A DNA stretch of 64,000 nt. Origin: JAYFQF01 sp034927285. Its GTDB lineage: Bacteria; Bacillota; Peptococcia; DRI-13; UBA5745. Positions 57,219 to 64,000 of the stretch are shown here, in pieces. Positions within the stretch are counted from its first letter, which is position 1; each line of letters begins with the position of its first letter. Under the pieces are notes generated by a model. The model was given only the letters and a program-made list of their open reading frames with translations. It was not told the DNA's origin and ran no database searches. The position numbers and the translations under genes are program-made. The stretch spans positions 1 through 64,000 of the forward strand of contig JAYFQF010000015.1 in the NCBI GenBank assembly GCA_034927285.1, written 5' to 3'.

Positions 57219-57818
57219 TTATCTCTTTCTTAAATCCTTGGTGGCTTCGGCTACTTCCACGATTCTTTTCGCTAAAGCGGTCATTTTCTTTTTGGCGTCC
57301 TCATTTCCCGCGGCGGGATCCGCCAGTCCGCAGCCGCCGTGACCGGCGCCGACGGCGGGATGGGTATTGCCTACTACGGTCATACCGTAAACCAGCATAG
57401 CGTCCCGCACGGCGCTCATAGCCTGCTCTTCGCCGCCGTACTGGCTGTGGCCCACGGCCATAGCCCCGCCCACCACGTTACACAGGGCGAATTCGCCCCG
57501 CAGATAACGGATCTTATCAAAAAAGGCCTTTAGCTGGGCGCTGATGGTTCCAAAATATACCGGCGTACCGAAAATGATTCCGTCGGCCTTTTTTAAAAGC
57601 TCCACCACCTCCATCATCTTGGTGCCCTCCAGGCAAATGCCCTTGCAGGGCTTGGAGCAGTTGATGCAAAAAGGCGTGGCACAGTCGTCCAGGGCGGGAC
57701 AGACATTAATTAAACGGGTTTCCGCCCCCAGACGCGCAGCCTCTTCCAGCCCGATATTCAGCATATGAGCCGTATTTCCTTCCTGATTGGGGCTGCCGCA
57801 GATGCCTAAAATCAACAT
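57219..57818 (-). CDS. Iron-sulfur flavoprotein (flavodoxin-fold NADPH-dependent FMN reductase type)
   Basis: From ATG 57818 (AAGGAGAG site) it has about 199 residues. It starts with the FMN-phosphate loop GSPNQEGNT and has a compact cysteine motif DDCATPFCINCSKPCKGIC that is the place of a 4Fe-4S cluster in the Isf family. GTPVYFGTISAQLKAFFD is the flavodoxin segment. It probably handles low-potential electrons or oxygen stress. Its stop lies 1 bp from the dgt start. Confidence 0.85.
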   Translation of the reverse strand: MLILGICGSPNQEGNTAHMLNIGLEEAARLGAETRLINVCPALDDCATPFCINCSKPCKGICLEGTKMMEVVELLKKADGIIFGTPVYFGTISAQLKAFFDKIRYLRGEFALCNVVGGAMAVGHSQYGGEEQAMSAVRDAMLVYGMTVVGNTHPAVGAGHGGCGLADPAAGNEDAKKKMTALAKRIVEVAEATKDLRKR

Positions 57819-58010
57819 AATCGATCTCTCCTTTTTCATGATGATGGGATAATTCTGAAGAAAACCTCAGCGATACAAAATACCACACTTATTTCTAATT
57901 AGCTATCTTTCCTGAAAATCCTTCTTGCTTGTGAAAAATACAAAGGGTTTCCCCAAGGTTCAAAGAAATCCCTGGAAGCCGGGTCCGGCGGCGAAAAAAG
58001 CGGGAAAATA

Positions 58011-58042
58011 CAAAAGAGCAGCAGGCCCGCCTAAGCCTGCTG
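58011..58042 (-). terminator. Terminator of liv-CBS operon
   Basis: CAGCAGGC / GCCTGCTG arms (58019-58026 and 58035-58042) are followed on the minus strand by CTCTTTTGTATTTT. Confidence 0.7.
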
Positions 58043-58089
58043 TCCCCTCAGATCTGTTTTTGAGGATATAATAAAACTTTCCGCGCCGG

Positions 58090-58737
58090 TTATACCTTTT
58101 CATAAATTACCGAGACGCTCAGCTTTTCCAGATCTTCGACGATCTTGTCGATATCGGCCTCCCGATTAACCCGGAAGGTCATGGCGGACTGCTCCTTTTC
58201 ACTGACCCGGACGGTCACATGGGAAATATTTCCGCCGCACTGACTGATGATGGTGGCGATCTTGCCCAGGATGCCGGGAGGGTTGCCTTTGACCGTAGCG
58301 GTGATCCGGAAGCCCGGCACCTTCAGCCCCATGATGTCGATGAAGGCGTCAAAAATATTGGTCTCCGTGATGATCCCCACCAAAGCTCCGTTTTTCGTTA
58401 CGGGAATAGCGCCGATTTTATGATTGCGCATCAGCACCGCCGCTTCCTCCAGCAGCTCGTCGGCTTCAATGGTAATCAGCTTGCGCTTGGGCAGGATATC
58501 CCCCACCTTGGTTTTCATTAAAATATAGTTCAGTTCGTGAGCGCTCAGGCTGGTGGCCTGGGAAGGCATGGCTTTTTGCAGCTCTTTTTCGGTAATGATG
58601 CCCACCAGGTCATTGTTTTTGTCCACCACGGGCATGCGGCGAAAATTATTTTCGGAAATCAGCTGCATGGCCTCCACCACCGGAGTATCCAAACCGGTTA
58701 CCACCGGATGGGGAGTCATTCTTTCATAGACACGCAT
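58090..58737 (-). CDS. CBS-pair and ACT domain protein (AcuB-like)
   Basis: Starting at the ATG at 58737 with GGAGG upstream (GTG two codons earlier is weaker), it has 215 residues. Two CBS domains (about 5-65 and 80-135) are followed by an ACT domain (about 140-215). CBS pairs bind adenine nucleotides and ACT domains bind amino acids, so it may sense energy and branched-chain amino acid levels. It lies 52 bp after livF in the same direction, suggesting it belongs to the transport operon. Confidence 0.87.
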   Translation of the reverse strand: MRVYERMTPHPVVTGLDTPVVEAMQLISENNFRRMPVVDKNNDLVGIITEKELQKAMPSQATSLSAHELNYILMKTKVGDILPKRKLITIEADELLEEAAVLMRNHKIGAIPVTKNGALVGIITETNIFDAFIDIMGLKVPGFRITATVKGNPPGILGKIATIISQCGGNISHVTVRVSEKEQSAMTFRVNREADIDKIVEDLEKLSVSVIYEKV

Positions 58738-58788
58738 AGGCACACCTCCAAAATTTCTTGGTTTACTAAGCTTTCCCAGGGATAATAT

Positions 58789-59493
58789 TTAGCCGCCCAG
58801 ATAGGCCTTACGTACTTCCTCGCTGGCGGCCAGTTCCTTGGCCGGCCCTTCCAGGGCGATTTTGCCGGTTTCCAGCACATAGGCGTAGTCGGCGATGGAC
58901 AGGGCCATATTGGCGTTTTGCTCCACCAAAAGGATGGTGATTCCCGCTTTGTTCAGCTCCCGGATAATCGAAAAAATTTCTTTAACCAAAAGCGGCGCCA
59001 GCCCCATGGAGGGTTCGTCCAATAAAAGCATCCTGGGATTGGACATCATGCCTCTGCCGATAGCCAGCATCTGCTGCTCTCCGCCGGACAGGGTGCCGGC
59101 CAGCTGGCCGATCCGCTCTTTCAGCCGGGGAAATTTCTCAAATACTATATTCTGGGTCCCCGCGATCCATTCCTTATCCTTTTGGAGAAAGGCGCCCATT
59201 TCCAGGTTTTCCTGGACGCTCATGTCGGCAAAGATCCGGCGGCCTTCCGGCACATGAACCAAACCGCCTTCCACGATCTGCCGGGCGGATTTGTGGGTAA
59301 TAGATTCGCCCCGATAGAGAATATCTCCTTCTTTGGACCGCAAAAGACCGGAAATAGTTTTTAAGATGGTGCTTTTACCGGCTCCGTTGGCGCCGATCAA
59401 AGTGACGATAGCGCCCTCGGGAACCTTCAGGGAGATGCCTTTAATGGCGTGGATGGCGCCGTAGTATACGTGGATATCCTTAACCTCAAGCAT
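58789..59493 (-). CDS. livF: Branched-chain amino acid ABC transporter ATPase LivF
   Basis: From ATG 59493 (GAGGAGG site) it has 235 residues, with GANGAGKST, LSGGEQQMLAIGR and LLLDEPSMGLAP. This is the LivF type, with the GGLVHVPEGRRIF segment. It overlaps livG by 8 bp. The long upstream extension in frame is not real. Confidence 0.94.
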   Translation of the reverse strand: MLEVKDIHVYYGAIHAIKGISLKVPEGAIVTLIGANGAGKSTILKTISGLLRSKEGDILYRGESITHKSARQIVEGGLVHVPEGRRIFADMSVQENLEMGAFLQKDKEWIAGTQNIVFEKFPRLKERIGQLAGTLSGGEQQMLAIGRGMMSNPRMLLLDEPSMGLAPLLVKEIFSIIRELNKAGITILLVEQNANMALSIADYAYVLETGKIALEGPAKELAASEEVRKAYLGG

Positions 59494-60259
59494 AGGAAAC
59501 CTCCTCTCCCAGATAGGCCTCGATGACCTTGGGATTGGTTTTGATGGCCTCGGGATCGCCCTGGGCGATGATACGGCCGTATTCCAGAACATAGATCCTT
59601 TCGCAGCAGCCCATCACCAGAGACATATCGTGCTCGATCAGGAGTATCGTCAGCTTGAACTGATTTCGGATCCAGCGGATCAAATTCATTAATTCCATGG
59701 TCTCCTGGGGATTCATGCCGGCCGCCGGCTCGTCCAGCAGAAGAAACTTAGGCTGGCTGGCCATGGCCCGGGCGATCTCCAGGCAGCGCTGCTCGCCGTA
59801 AGGCAGGTTTTTGGCGATTTCGTCCTTTTTATGATCAAGGCTGAAAATCTCCAGCAGCTTCACCGCTTTTTCCGTCATTTCTTCCTCTTCCCGGTAGAAG
59901 CTGCCCGCCCGCAGAATGGCGGAAGCCAGGCCGTAGCGGACATGGCTGTGGTAGGCGATCCGCACATTATCCAGCACCGTCAGGTCGCTGAACAGCCGGA
60001 TATTCTGGAAGGTCCGGGCCATGCCCAGGCGGTTAATGGCGGAAGGCTTTTTCCCCTCCAGGTTATGGCCGTCAAAAAGGATCTGGCCGGTGGTGGCGGG
60101 ATAAACTCCGGTAAACAGGTTGAAGATCGTGGTCTTGCCGGCGCCGTTGGGGCCGATCAGACCGATCAGCTCGCCTTCCTGGATGGTCATCTTCAGATTG
60201 GTGACCGCCGAAAGGCCGCCAAAGACTTTGGATACATTATTTACTTCCAACAACGCCAT
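59486..60259 (-). CDS. livG: Branched-chain amino acid ABC transporter ATPase LivG
   Basis: The 257-residue ATPase has GPNGAGKTTIFNLFTG, LPYGEQRCLEIARA, LLLDEPAAGMNP and the LivG insertion RTFQNIRLFSDLTVLDNV. It pairs with LivF. The GGGGGGAG site lies in the livM 3' end. Confidence 0.95.
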   Translation of the reverse strand: MALLEVNNVSKVFGGLSAVTNLKMTIQEGELIGLIGPNGAGKTTIFNLFTGVYPATTGQILFDGHNLEGKKPSAINRLGMARTFQNIRLFSDLTVLDNVRIAYHSHVRYGLASAILRAGSFYREEEEMTEKAVKLLEIFSLDHKKDEIAKNLPYGEQRCLEIARAMASQPKFLLLDEPAAGMNPQETMELMNLIRWIRNQFKLTILLIEHDMSLVMGCCERIYVLEYGRIIAQGDPEAIKTNPKVIEAYLGEEVSYA

Positions 60260-61202
60260 TTTTCTCCCCCCTCTTCAACTTGCGAAACATGTTCACGCTC
60301 AGCTCCCTGCTGCCCATCAGGCCCTGGGGCCGGAAAATCATAATCACGATCAATAACAGCGCGTACAGGATCATCCGGATATCGGAGTACTGCTGCAGTA
60401 CCACGTTGATGGCGGTCAGCGCCACGGCGGCTAAAACCGAGCCGGTGATGCTGCCCATGCCGCCCAGAACCACCATGACCAGATAGTCGATGGACTTCAT
60501 GAAGTTAAAGGTGCCGGGCTGCATGCCATAAAAGTAATGGGAATAGATAGCGCCGCCCAGACCGGCAAAAAAGGCGCCCACAGTAAAGGCCAGCACTTTG
60601 TATTTCGTGATGTCGATCCCCATCAGCTCCGAGGCGATCTCATCCTCACGGATAGAGATGCAGGCCCGGCCGTAGGAGGACCAAAGCAGGTTGCGGATGA
60701 CCACCACGGCGATCACCATGATAAAAAAGGCCCAGGTCCAATTAATCAACCGGGGAATGCCGAAAAAGCCCGAAGCTCCGCCCACGTATTTGGTGTTTAA
60801 GAGAACCACCCGGATCACCTCGCCGAAGCCCAGGGTGGCGATCGCCAGGTAATCACCTTTCAGCCGCAGGGTAGGCAGGCCGATCAGCACGCCGAAAAGG
60901 GCTGCCAGGACGCCGCCGCAAAAAAGAGAAATGGGGAAAAAGACGCCCCATTTTACCGTCATGACGGCGGAAAAATAGGCGCCGATAGCCATAAAGCCGG
61001 CGTGCCCCAAGGTAAACTGGCCGGTAAAGCCGGTGATCAGATTCAGGGATACCGCCATGATGATGCCGATACAGCCGGTGATGAAGTTTACCTCATGGAA
61101 AGTCCGCAGAACGCCGGCGGAAAACAGCGCCTGAACCAGGGCGTAAACGGCGATGACGGCTGCGCTGATGCACAGATTTTTTTTGCTCAGTAATCGTTTC
61201 AT
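60237..61202 (-). CDS. livM: Branched-chain amino acid ABC permease LivM
   Basis: The 321-residue protein has about eight membrane segments and the LivM motifs GFTGQFTLGHAGFMAIGAYFSA and SIREDEIASELMGI. The ATG at 61202 with AGGTG is preferred over a GTG three codons earlier. It lies 9 bp after livH. Confidence 0.93.
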   Translation of the reverse strand: MKRLLSKKNLCISAAVIAVYALVQALFSAGVLRTFHEVNFITGCIGIIMAVSLNLITGFTGQFTLGHAGFMAIGAYFSAVMTVKWGVFFPISLFCGGVLAALFGVLIGLPTLRLKGDYLAIATLGFGEVIRVVLLNTKYVGGASGFFGIPRLINWTWAFFIMVIAVVVIRNLLWSSYGRACISIREDEIASELMGIDITKYKVLAFTVGAFFAGLGGAIYSHYFYGMQPGTFNFMKSIDYLVMVVLGGMGSITGSVLAAVALTAINVVLQQYSDIRMILYALLLIVIMIFRPQGLMGSRELSVNMFRKLKRGEKNGVVGSK

Positions 61203-61211
61203 CGCCCGCAC

Positions 61212-62105
61212 CTACACTTTCTCCCGGACATTGCTGCCTAAAATGCCCGAGGGTTTGATAATCAGGATCAGAATCAGGATGGCGAAAGCCACGGCGTCCC
61301 GGTAGGTGGACTGCCCGTAGGCGATCACCAGAGTCTCCACGAGGCCCATAATCAGGCCGCCCAGGGCCGCGCCGGGAATGATGCCGATACCGCCCAGCAC
61401 CGCGGCCACAAAGGCCTTCAGGCCGGGGGTCATCCCCATCAGGGGATTGATGGCGCTATAGTAAATCGCTACCAGGACGCCGGCGGCTCCGGCTAAAGCC
61501 GAGCCGATGGCAAAGGTGGCAGAGATGGTATGATCGATGTTTACGCCCATCAGCATGGCGGCGTCCCGGTCATAAGCCACGGCCCGCATAGCCTTGCCGG
61601 TCTTTGTTTTTTTAACGATAAACTGGAGCAGCACCACCAGGATGATGGTCACTCCATAAATCAATAATTCCTTGCCGGTAACGTATACCTTGCCGCCGAA
61701 AAATTCCAGGCGGACCGAAGGCAGAACGTCCGGGAAGGCCCGGGACTGGGCCCCCACAAAAAAGACCATGGTGTACTCCAGCAGAAAGGACATGCCGATG
61801 GCCGTGATCAGGGCCGCGATACGGGTGGCGTTGCGCAAAGGCTTGTAGGCGATGCGCTCGATCAGGACGCCCAGTACCAGGCAGGTCAGCATGGCAAGAA
61901 TAAGTGCGGGTAAAAAGCCGACGTTTAGGTAGAGCACCGCAAAGTACGCCACGAAGGCGCCCATCATGTAGATATCGCCGTGAGCAAAGTTGATCAGCTT
62001 AATGATGCCGTAGACCATCGTATAGCCCAAGGCGATCAGGGCGTAGATGCTGCCCAGGGAAACGCCGTTGATCAGCTGTTGTAGGAAGATATAGAACTGC
62101 TCCAT
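61212..62105 (-). CDS. livH: Branched-chain amino acid ABC permease LivH
   Basis: The 297-residue protein has about eight membrane segments and the LivH features ALGYTMVYGIIKLINFAHGD and AYDRDAAMLMGVNID. The ATG at 62105 with AGGTG is better placed than the one five codons upstream. Confidence 0.93.
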   Translation of the reverse strand: MEQFYIFLQQLINGVSLGSIYALIALGYTMVYGIIKLINFAHGDIYMMGAFVAYFAVLYLNVGFLPALILAMLTCLVLGVLIERIAYKPLRNATRIAALITAIGMSFLLEYTMVFFVGAQSRAFPDVLPSVRLEFFGGKVYVTGKELLIYGVTIILVVLLQFIVKKTKTGKAMRAVAYDRDAAMLMGVNIDHTISATFAIGSALAGAAGVLVAIYYSAINPLMGMTPGLKAFVAAVLGGIGIIPGAALGGLIMGLVETLVIAYGQSTYRDAVAFAILILILIIKPSGILGSNVREKV

Positions 62106-62153
62106 GGTCACCTGCTCCATTCTGAAAATTGTCGTACCGGATTACAGAAGGAA

Positions 62154-62200
62154 ATCCTGCGGCGGACAAAGGGGAAATTCCCTTTGTCCGGACGCAGGAT
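62154..62200 (-). terminator. Long hairpin between livK and livH
   Basis: ATCCTGC / GCAGGAT and CGGACAAAGGG / CCCTTTGTCCG arms build a nearly continuous stem of about 18 bp. There is no T-run, so it may stabilise the livK message rather than terminate it. Confidence 0.7.
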
Positions 62201-62210
62201 ATGCCTTACA

Positions 62211-62244
62211 GAAAAGGCCGGAAGGTTTTTCAGGCCCTCCGGCC
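62211..62244 (-). terminator. Partial terminator after livK
   Basis: GGCCGGA (62215-62221) and TCCGGCC (62238-62244) arms are followed on the minus strand by TTTTCTG. It would limit readthrough into the permease genes and give excess binding protein. Confidence 0.75.
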
Positions 62245-62260
62245 GATTTGGGCAAGCCGC

Positions 62261-63481
62261 TTACTGAACTTTTTCCTTCAGGACATAGTTTCCGTCGGCG
62301 TCAAAGCCGATGACCACGGCACTCTTAATGGGGTCGTGATTTTCACCCATATCGAAGGTACCGGTGATGCCGGAGAAGCCCTTGGTCTCAGCCATGGCAG
62401 TATTGATGGCTGCGGGATCCAGAGAGCCGGCCCGTTCGATGGCGTCTTTCACAAAGTACATCAGGTCATAGCCCAGAGCCGCAAAGGAAGGCGGGTTGGA
62501 GTTGGCCAAAGCTTTATACTTCTCAACGAAGGCTACGTTTTTCTCATCGGTATCGCCGGAGAAATAATGGCCGATAAAGTAGGTCTTTTGCAGAGCCTCT
62601 GCGCCGGCGGTATTGATCAGGTGATCCAGGTTATCCCAGCCGTCGCCGCCGATCAGGTAGCCGTCATAGCCGACTTCTTTGGCCTGTTTGGCGATCAGAG
62701 CGTCGGGCTCGTAGTAGTTGGGAACAAAGATCATCTCGGGGTTTTTGGATTTGATGCTGGTCAGAGCGGCTTTGAAATCCATGTCGCCCTGCATGAAGCT
62801 CTCCTCGGCCACCACCTGGCCGCCTTTGGCGGTGAAGGTTTCCTTAAAAGCTTCAGCCATCTTGATGCTGTATTCGTCGGACTGGTTCACCAGCATGGCG
62901 GCGGTCTTCAGCCCCAGGGAATCGGCGGCAAAATTGGCGGCCAGATTACCCTGATAGGGGTCGATAAAGCAAATACGATAAACGAAATCGTTTACGCTGC
63001 CGTCCTCATTTACGGTGATGCCGGCGGAAGTGCCGGTACCGGTAACCATCGGGACCTGGAACTGCTTGGCTACGTTAATGGCGGCCATGACGCGGCCGCT
63101 GGTGACAGGGCCCATCATGACGGGAACCTTGTCCTCGCCCATCAGCCGGGTGGCCAGGTTCACCGCTTCGGCGTTGTCGCCTTTGTTATCGTATTCCACC
63201 AGTTCGATCTGTTTGCCCAAAACGCCGCCGGCCGCATTGATCTCTTCCAGAGCGATCTTTACGCCGTTCAGCTTGCTCTGGCCGTAGCTGGCCAGATCGC
63301 CGGTCAACTCGAAGTTAACGCCGATCTTGACGGTGTCCCCTTCCGGCTGCTGAGTTTCATTTCCGCCCGCTGCCTGGCCGTCGCCAGATTGGTCAGTGCC
63401 GGCGTTGTTTCCGCAGCCGGCGGTAAAAGCGAAAACGAAGACTACAAGCATTAACACTGCTAAAACTTTACGCATCTTCAT
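62261..63481 (-). CDS. livK: Branched-chain amino acid type ABC solute-binding lipoprotein
   Basis: The 406-residue protein has a lipobox (FAFTAGC) followed by a Ser/Gly/Glu-rich linker (GNNAGTDQSGDGQAAGGNET). The periplasmic-binding type I fold begins IGVNFELTGDLASYGQS and continues with ALEEINAAGG, VPVMMGPVTSGRVMAA and VTGTGTSAG. Ligands of this class include branched-chain amino acids, other amino acids and amides; the sequence does not settle which. It heads the operon. Confidence 0.93.
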   Translation of the reverse strand: MKMRKVLAVLMLVVFVFAFTAGCGNNAGTDQSGDGQAAGGNETQQPEGDTVKIGVNFELTGDLASYGQSKLNGVKIALEEINAAGGVLGKQIELVEYDNKGDNAEAVNLATRLMGEDKVPVMMGPVTSGRVMAAINVAKQFQVPMVTGTGTSAGITVNEDGSVNDFVYRICFIDPYQGNLAANFAADSLGLKTAAMLVNQSDEYSIKMAEAFKETFTAKGGQVVAEESFMQGDMDFKAALTSIKSKNPEMIFVPNYYEPDALIAKQAKEVGYDGYLIGGDGWDNLDHLINTAGAEALQKTYFIGHYFSGDTDEKNVAFVEKYKALANSNPPSFAALGYDLMYFVKDAIERAGSLDPAAINTAMAETKGFSGITGTFDMGENHDPIKSAVVIGFDADGNYVLKEKVQ

Positions 63482-63525
63482 TTCAGTTTTCCTCCCCTAA
63501 TACAGAATTGAATTTCCTTCAAATT

Positions 63526-63554
63526 ATTTTACTTTTTGTTTCCCTGTTTGTCAA
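63526..63554 (-). promoter_or_regulatory. Promoter of liv operon
   Basis: TTGACA (63549-63554) and TAAAAT (63526-63531) on the minus strand have a 17-bp spacer. Confidence 0.87.
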
Positions 63555-63687
63555 TTGTTTAAGCCATATTAAGGCTTGTCCCCTGAGAAAAACCGCGTAT
63601 ACACGAATGTATACATCGGGTTTTCCGCCGCCCCGGCGGCCTTGTTCCGGAAAATACACGGTCATTTTAGCCGCGGGATCACGCCCT

Positions 63688-64000
63688 CTATTCTACGGTA
63701 ACGCTTTTGGCCAGGTTTTTGGGTTTGTCGATATCGCAGCCTTTTTGCAGAGCCACATAATAGGAAAAGAGCTGCGCCGGTACAACGGCTAAAAGAGGCG
63801 CGAAAATATCCGCTACCTCCGGCAGCTTCCAGACCGCCCCCAGCTTCGAAAGCTCCGGTGTGTCGTACTGGGAAATGGTAATCACCTGAGCGCCCCGGAC
63901 CTTCACCTCCTGGATATTGCTGCAGATTTTGTCCAGCACCTTCTTTTGGGTGGCATAGGCCATCACCAGGGTGCCGTCTTCGATCAGAGCGATGGGGCCG
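63688..64000 (-). CDS. glmS: Glutamine-fructose-6-phosphate aminotransferase, C-terminal end (partial)
   Basis: Only the last 104 codons are in the window; the frame is open to the edge. The visible end contains LFSYYVALQKGCDIDKPKNLAKSVTVE, the GlmS C-terminal signature of the SIS isomerase domain. GlmS makes glucosamine-6-phosphate for the cell wall. Confidence 0.95.
   Translation of the reverse strand, partial: GPIALIEDGTLVMAYATQKKVLDKICSNIQEVKVRGAQVITISQYDTPELSKLGAVWKLPEVADIFAPLLAVVPAQLFSYYVALQKGCDIDKPKNLAKSVTVE

Noticed and set aside
59494..59592. N-terminal extension of LivF
   Set aside because: The extra 33 codons read through livG in another frame and lack a ribosome binding site; the ATG at 59493 has a strong one.
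62129..63454. 441-codon plus-strand open frame opposite livK
   Set aside because: It is the reverse reading of a clear lipoprotein solute-binding gene; the His/Gly-rich product matches nothing.

Overview
The window looks like a chromosome segment from an anaerobic, endospore-forming member of the Clostridia, probably close to the Peptococcaceae or related lineages; the genus is not resolved. The evidence is a spoIVA gene behind a sigma-E-like promoter, a probable spore-coat gene behind a sigma-K-like promoter, the Firmicutes order of the smc/ffh/trmD housekeeping block, a dnaG-rpoD pair, AAGGAGG-type ribosome binding sites nearly everywhere, and no respiratory or outer-membrane genes. Codon use is GC-rich.

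Layout. (1) 1-434: rplS. (2) About 0.7-10.8 kb: an accessory block between trmD and rplS, which are adjacent in most Firmicutes. It holds an XRE regulator with a membrane protein, a CsoR/P1B-ATPase copper-type module, MetY, a bacteriohemerythrin-CheX pair, and a TetR-controlled heterodimeric ABC exporter. (3) 10.9-26.4 kb: the housekeeping backbone on the minus strand: yceD-rpmF-plsX, acpP, rnc-smc-ftsY, ylxM-ffh-rpsP-khpA-rimM-trmD and a TM1570-type methyltransferase. A methylthioadenosine salvage pair (phosphorylase and deaminase) and a radical SAM gene sit between ftsY and ylxM. (4) 26.6-27.5 kb: a Cys/Pro-rich putative coat protein. (5) 27.5-31.4 kb: an FCD regulator facing a dicarboxylate-type symporter and a split UxaA/SuyAB-type lyase. 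(6) 31.4-36.3 kb: an old-yellow-enzyme flavoprotein, an SDR, an HD protein, a secreted stalk-domain protein and a cupin. (7) 36.5-46.7 kb: a catabolic cluster combining a three-subunit molybdenum hydroxylase, UbiD, UbiX, a small zinc ribbon, a TAXI-TRAP uptake system and a divergent LysR regulator. (8) 47-52.8 kb: spoIVA, then two paralogous multi-pass membrane proteins flanking a Crp-like regulator. (9) 52.8-58 kb: a CAU tRNA, rpoD, dnaG, a dgt-like gene and an iron-sulfur flavoprotein. (10) 58-64 kb: a branched-chain amino acid type ABC operon ending in a CBS-ACT gene, and the 3' end of glmS.

The least ordinary parts are the molybdenum hydroxylase/UbiD/UbiX/TAXI cluster, which suggests an undescribed route for an aromatic or heteroaromatic acid; the twin-permease/Crp locus; the sigma-K-linked Cys-rich protein; and a perfect 36-bp palindrome inside the catabolic operon. 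Many minus-strand operons have near-consensus sigma-A promoters with exactly 17-bp spacers. Several regulatory sites sit where their neighbouring regulator would predict.

All functional calls come from reading the sequence and recalled family knowledge. No database search was run.
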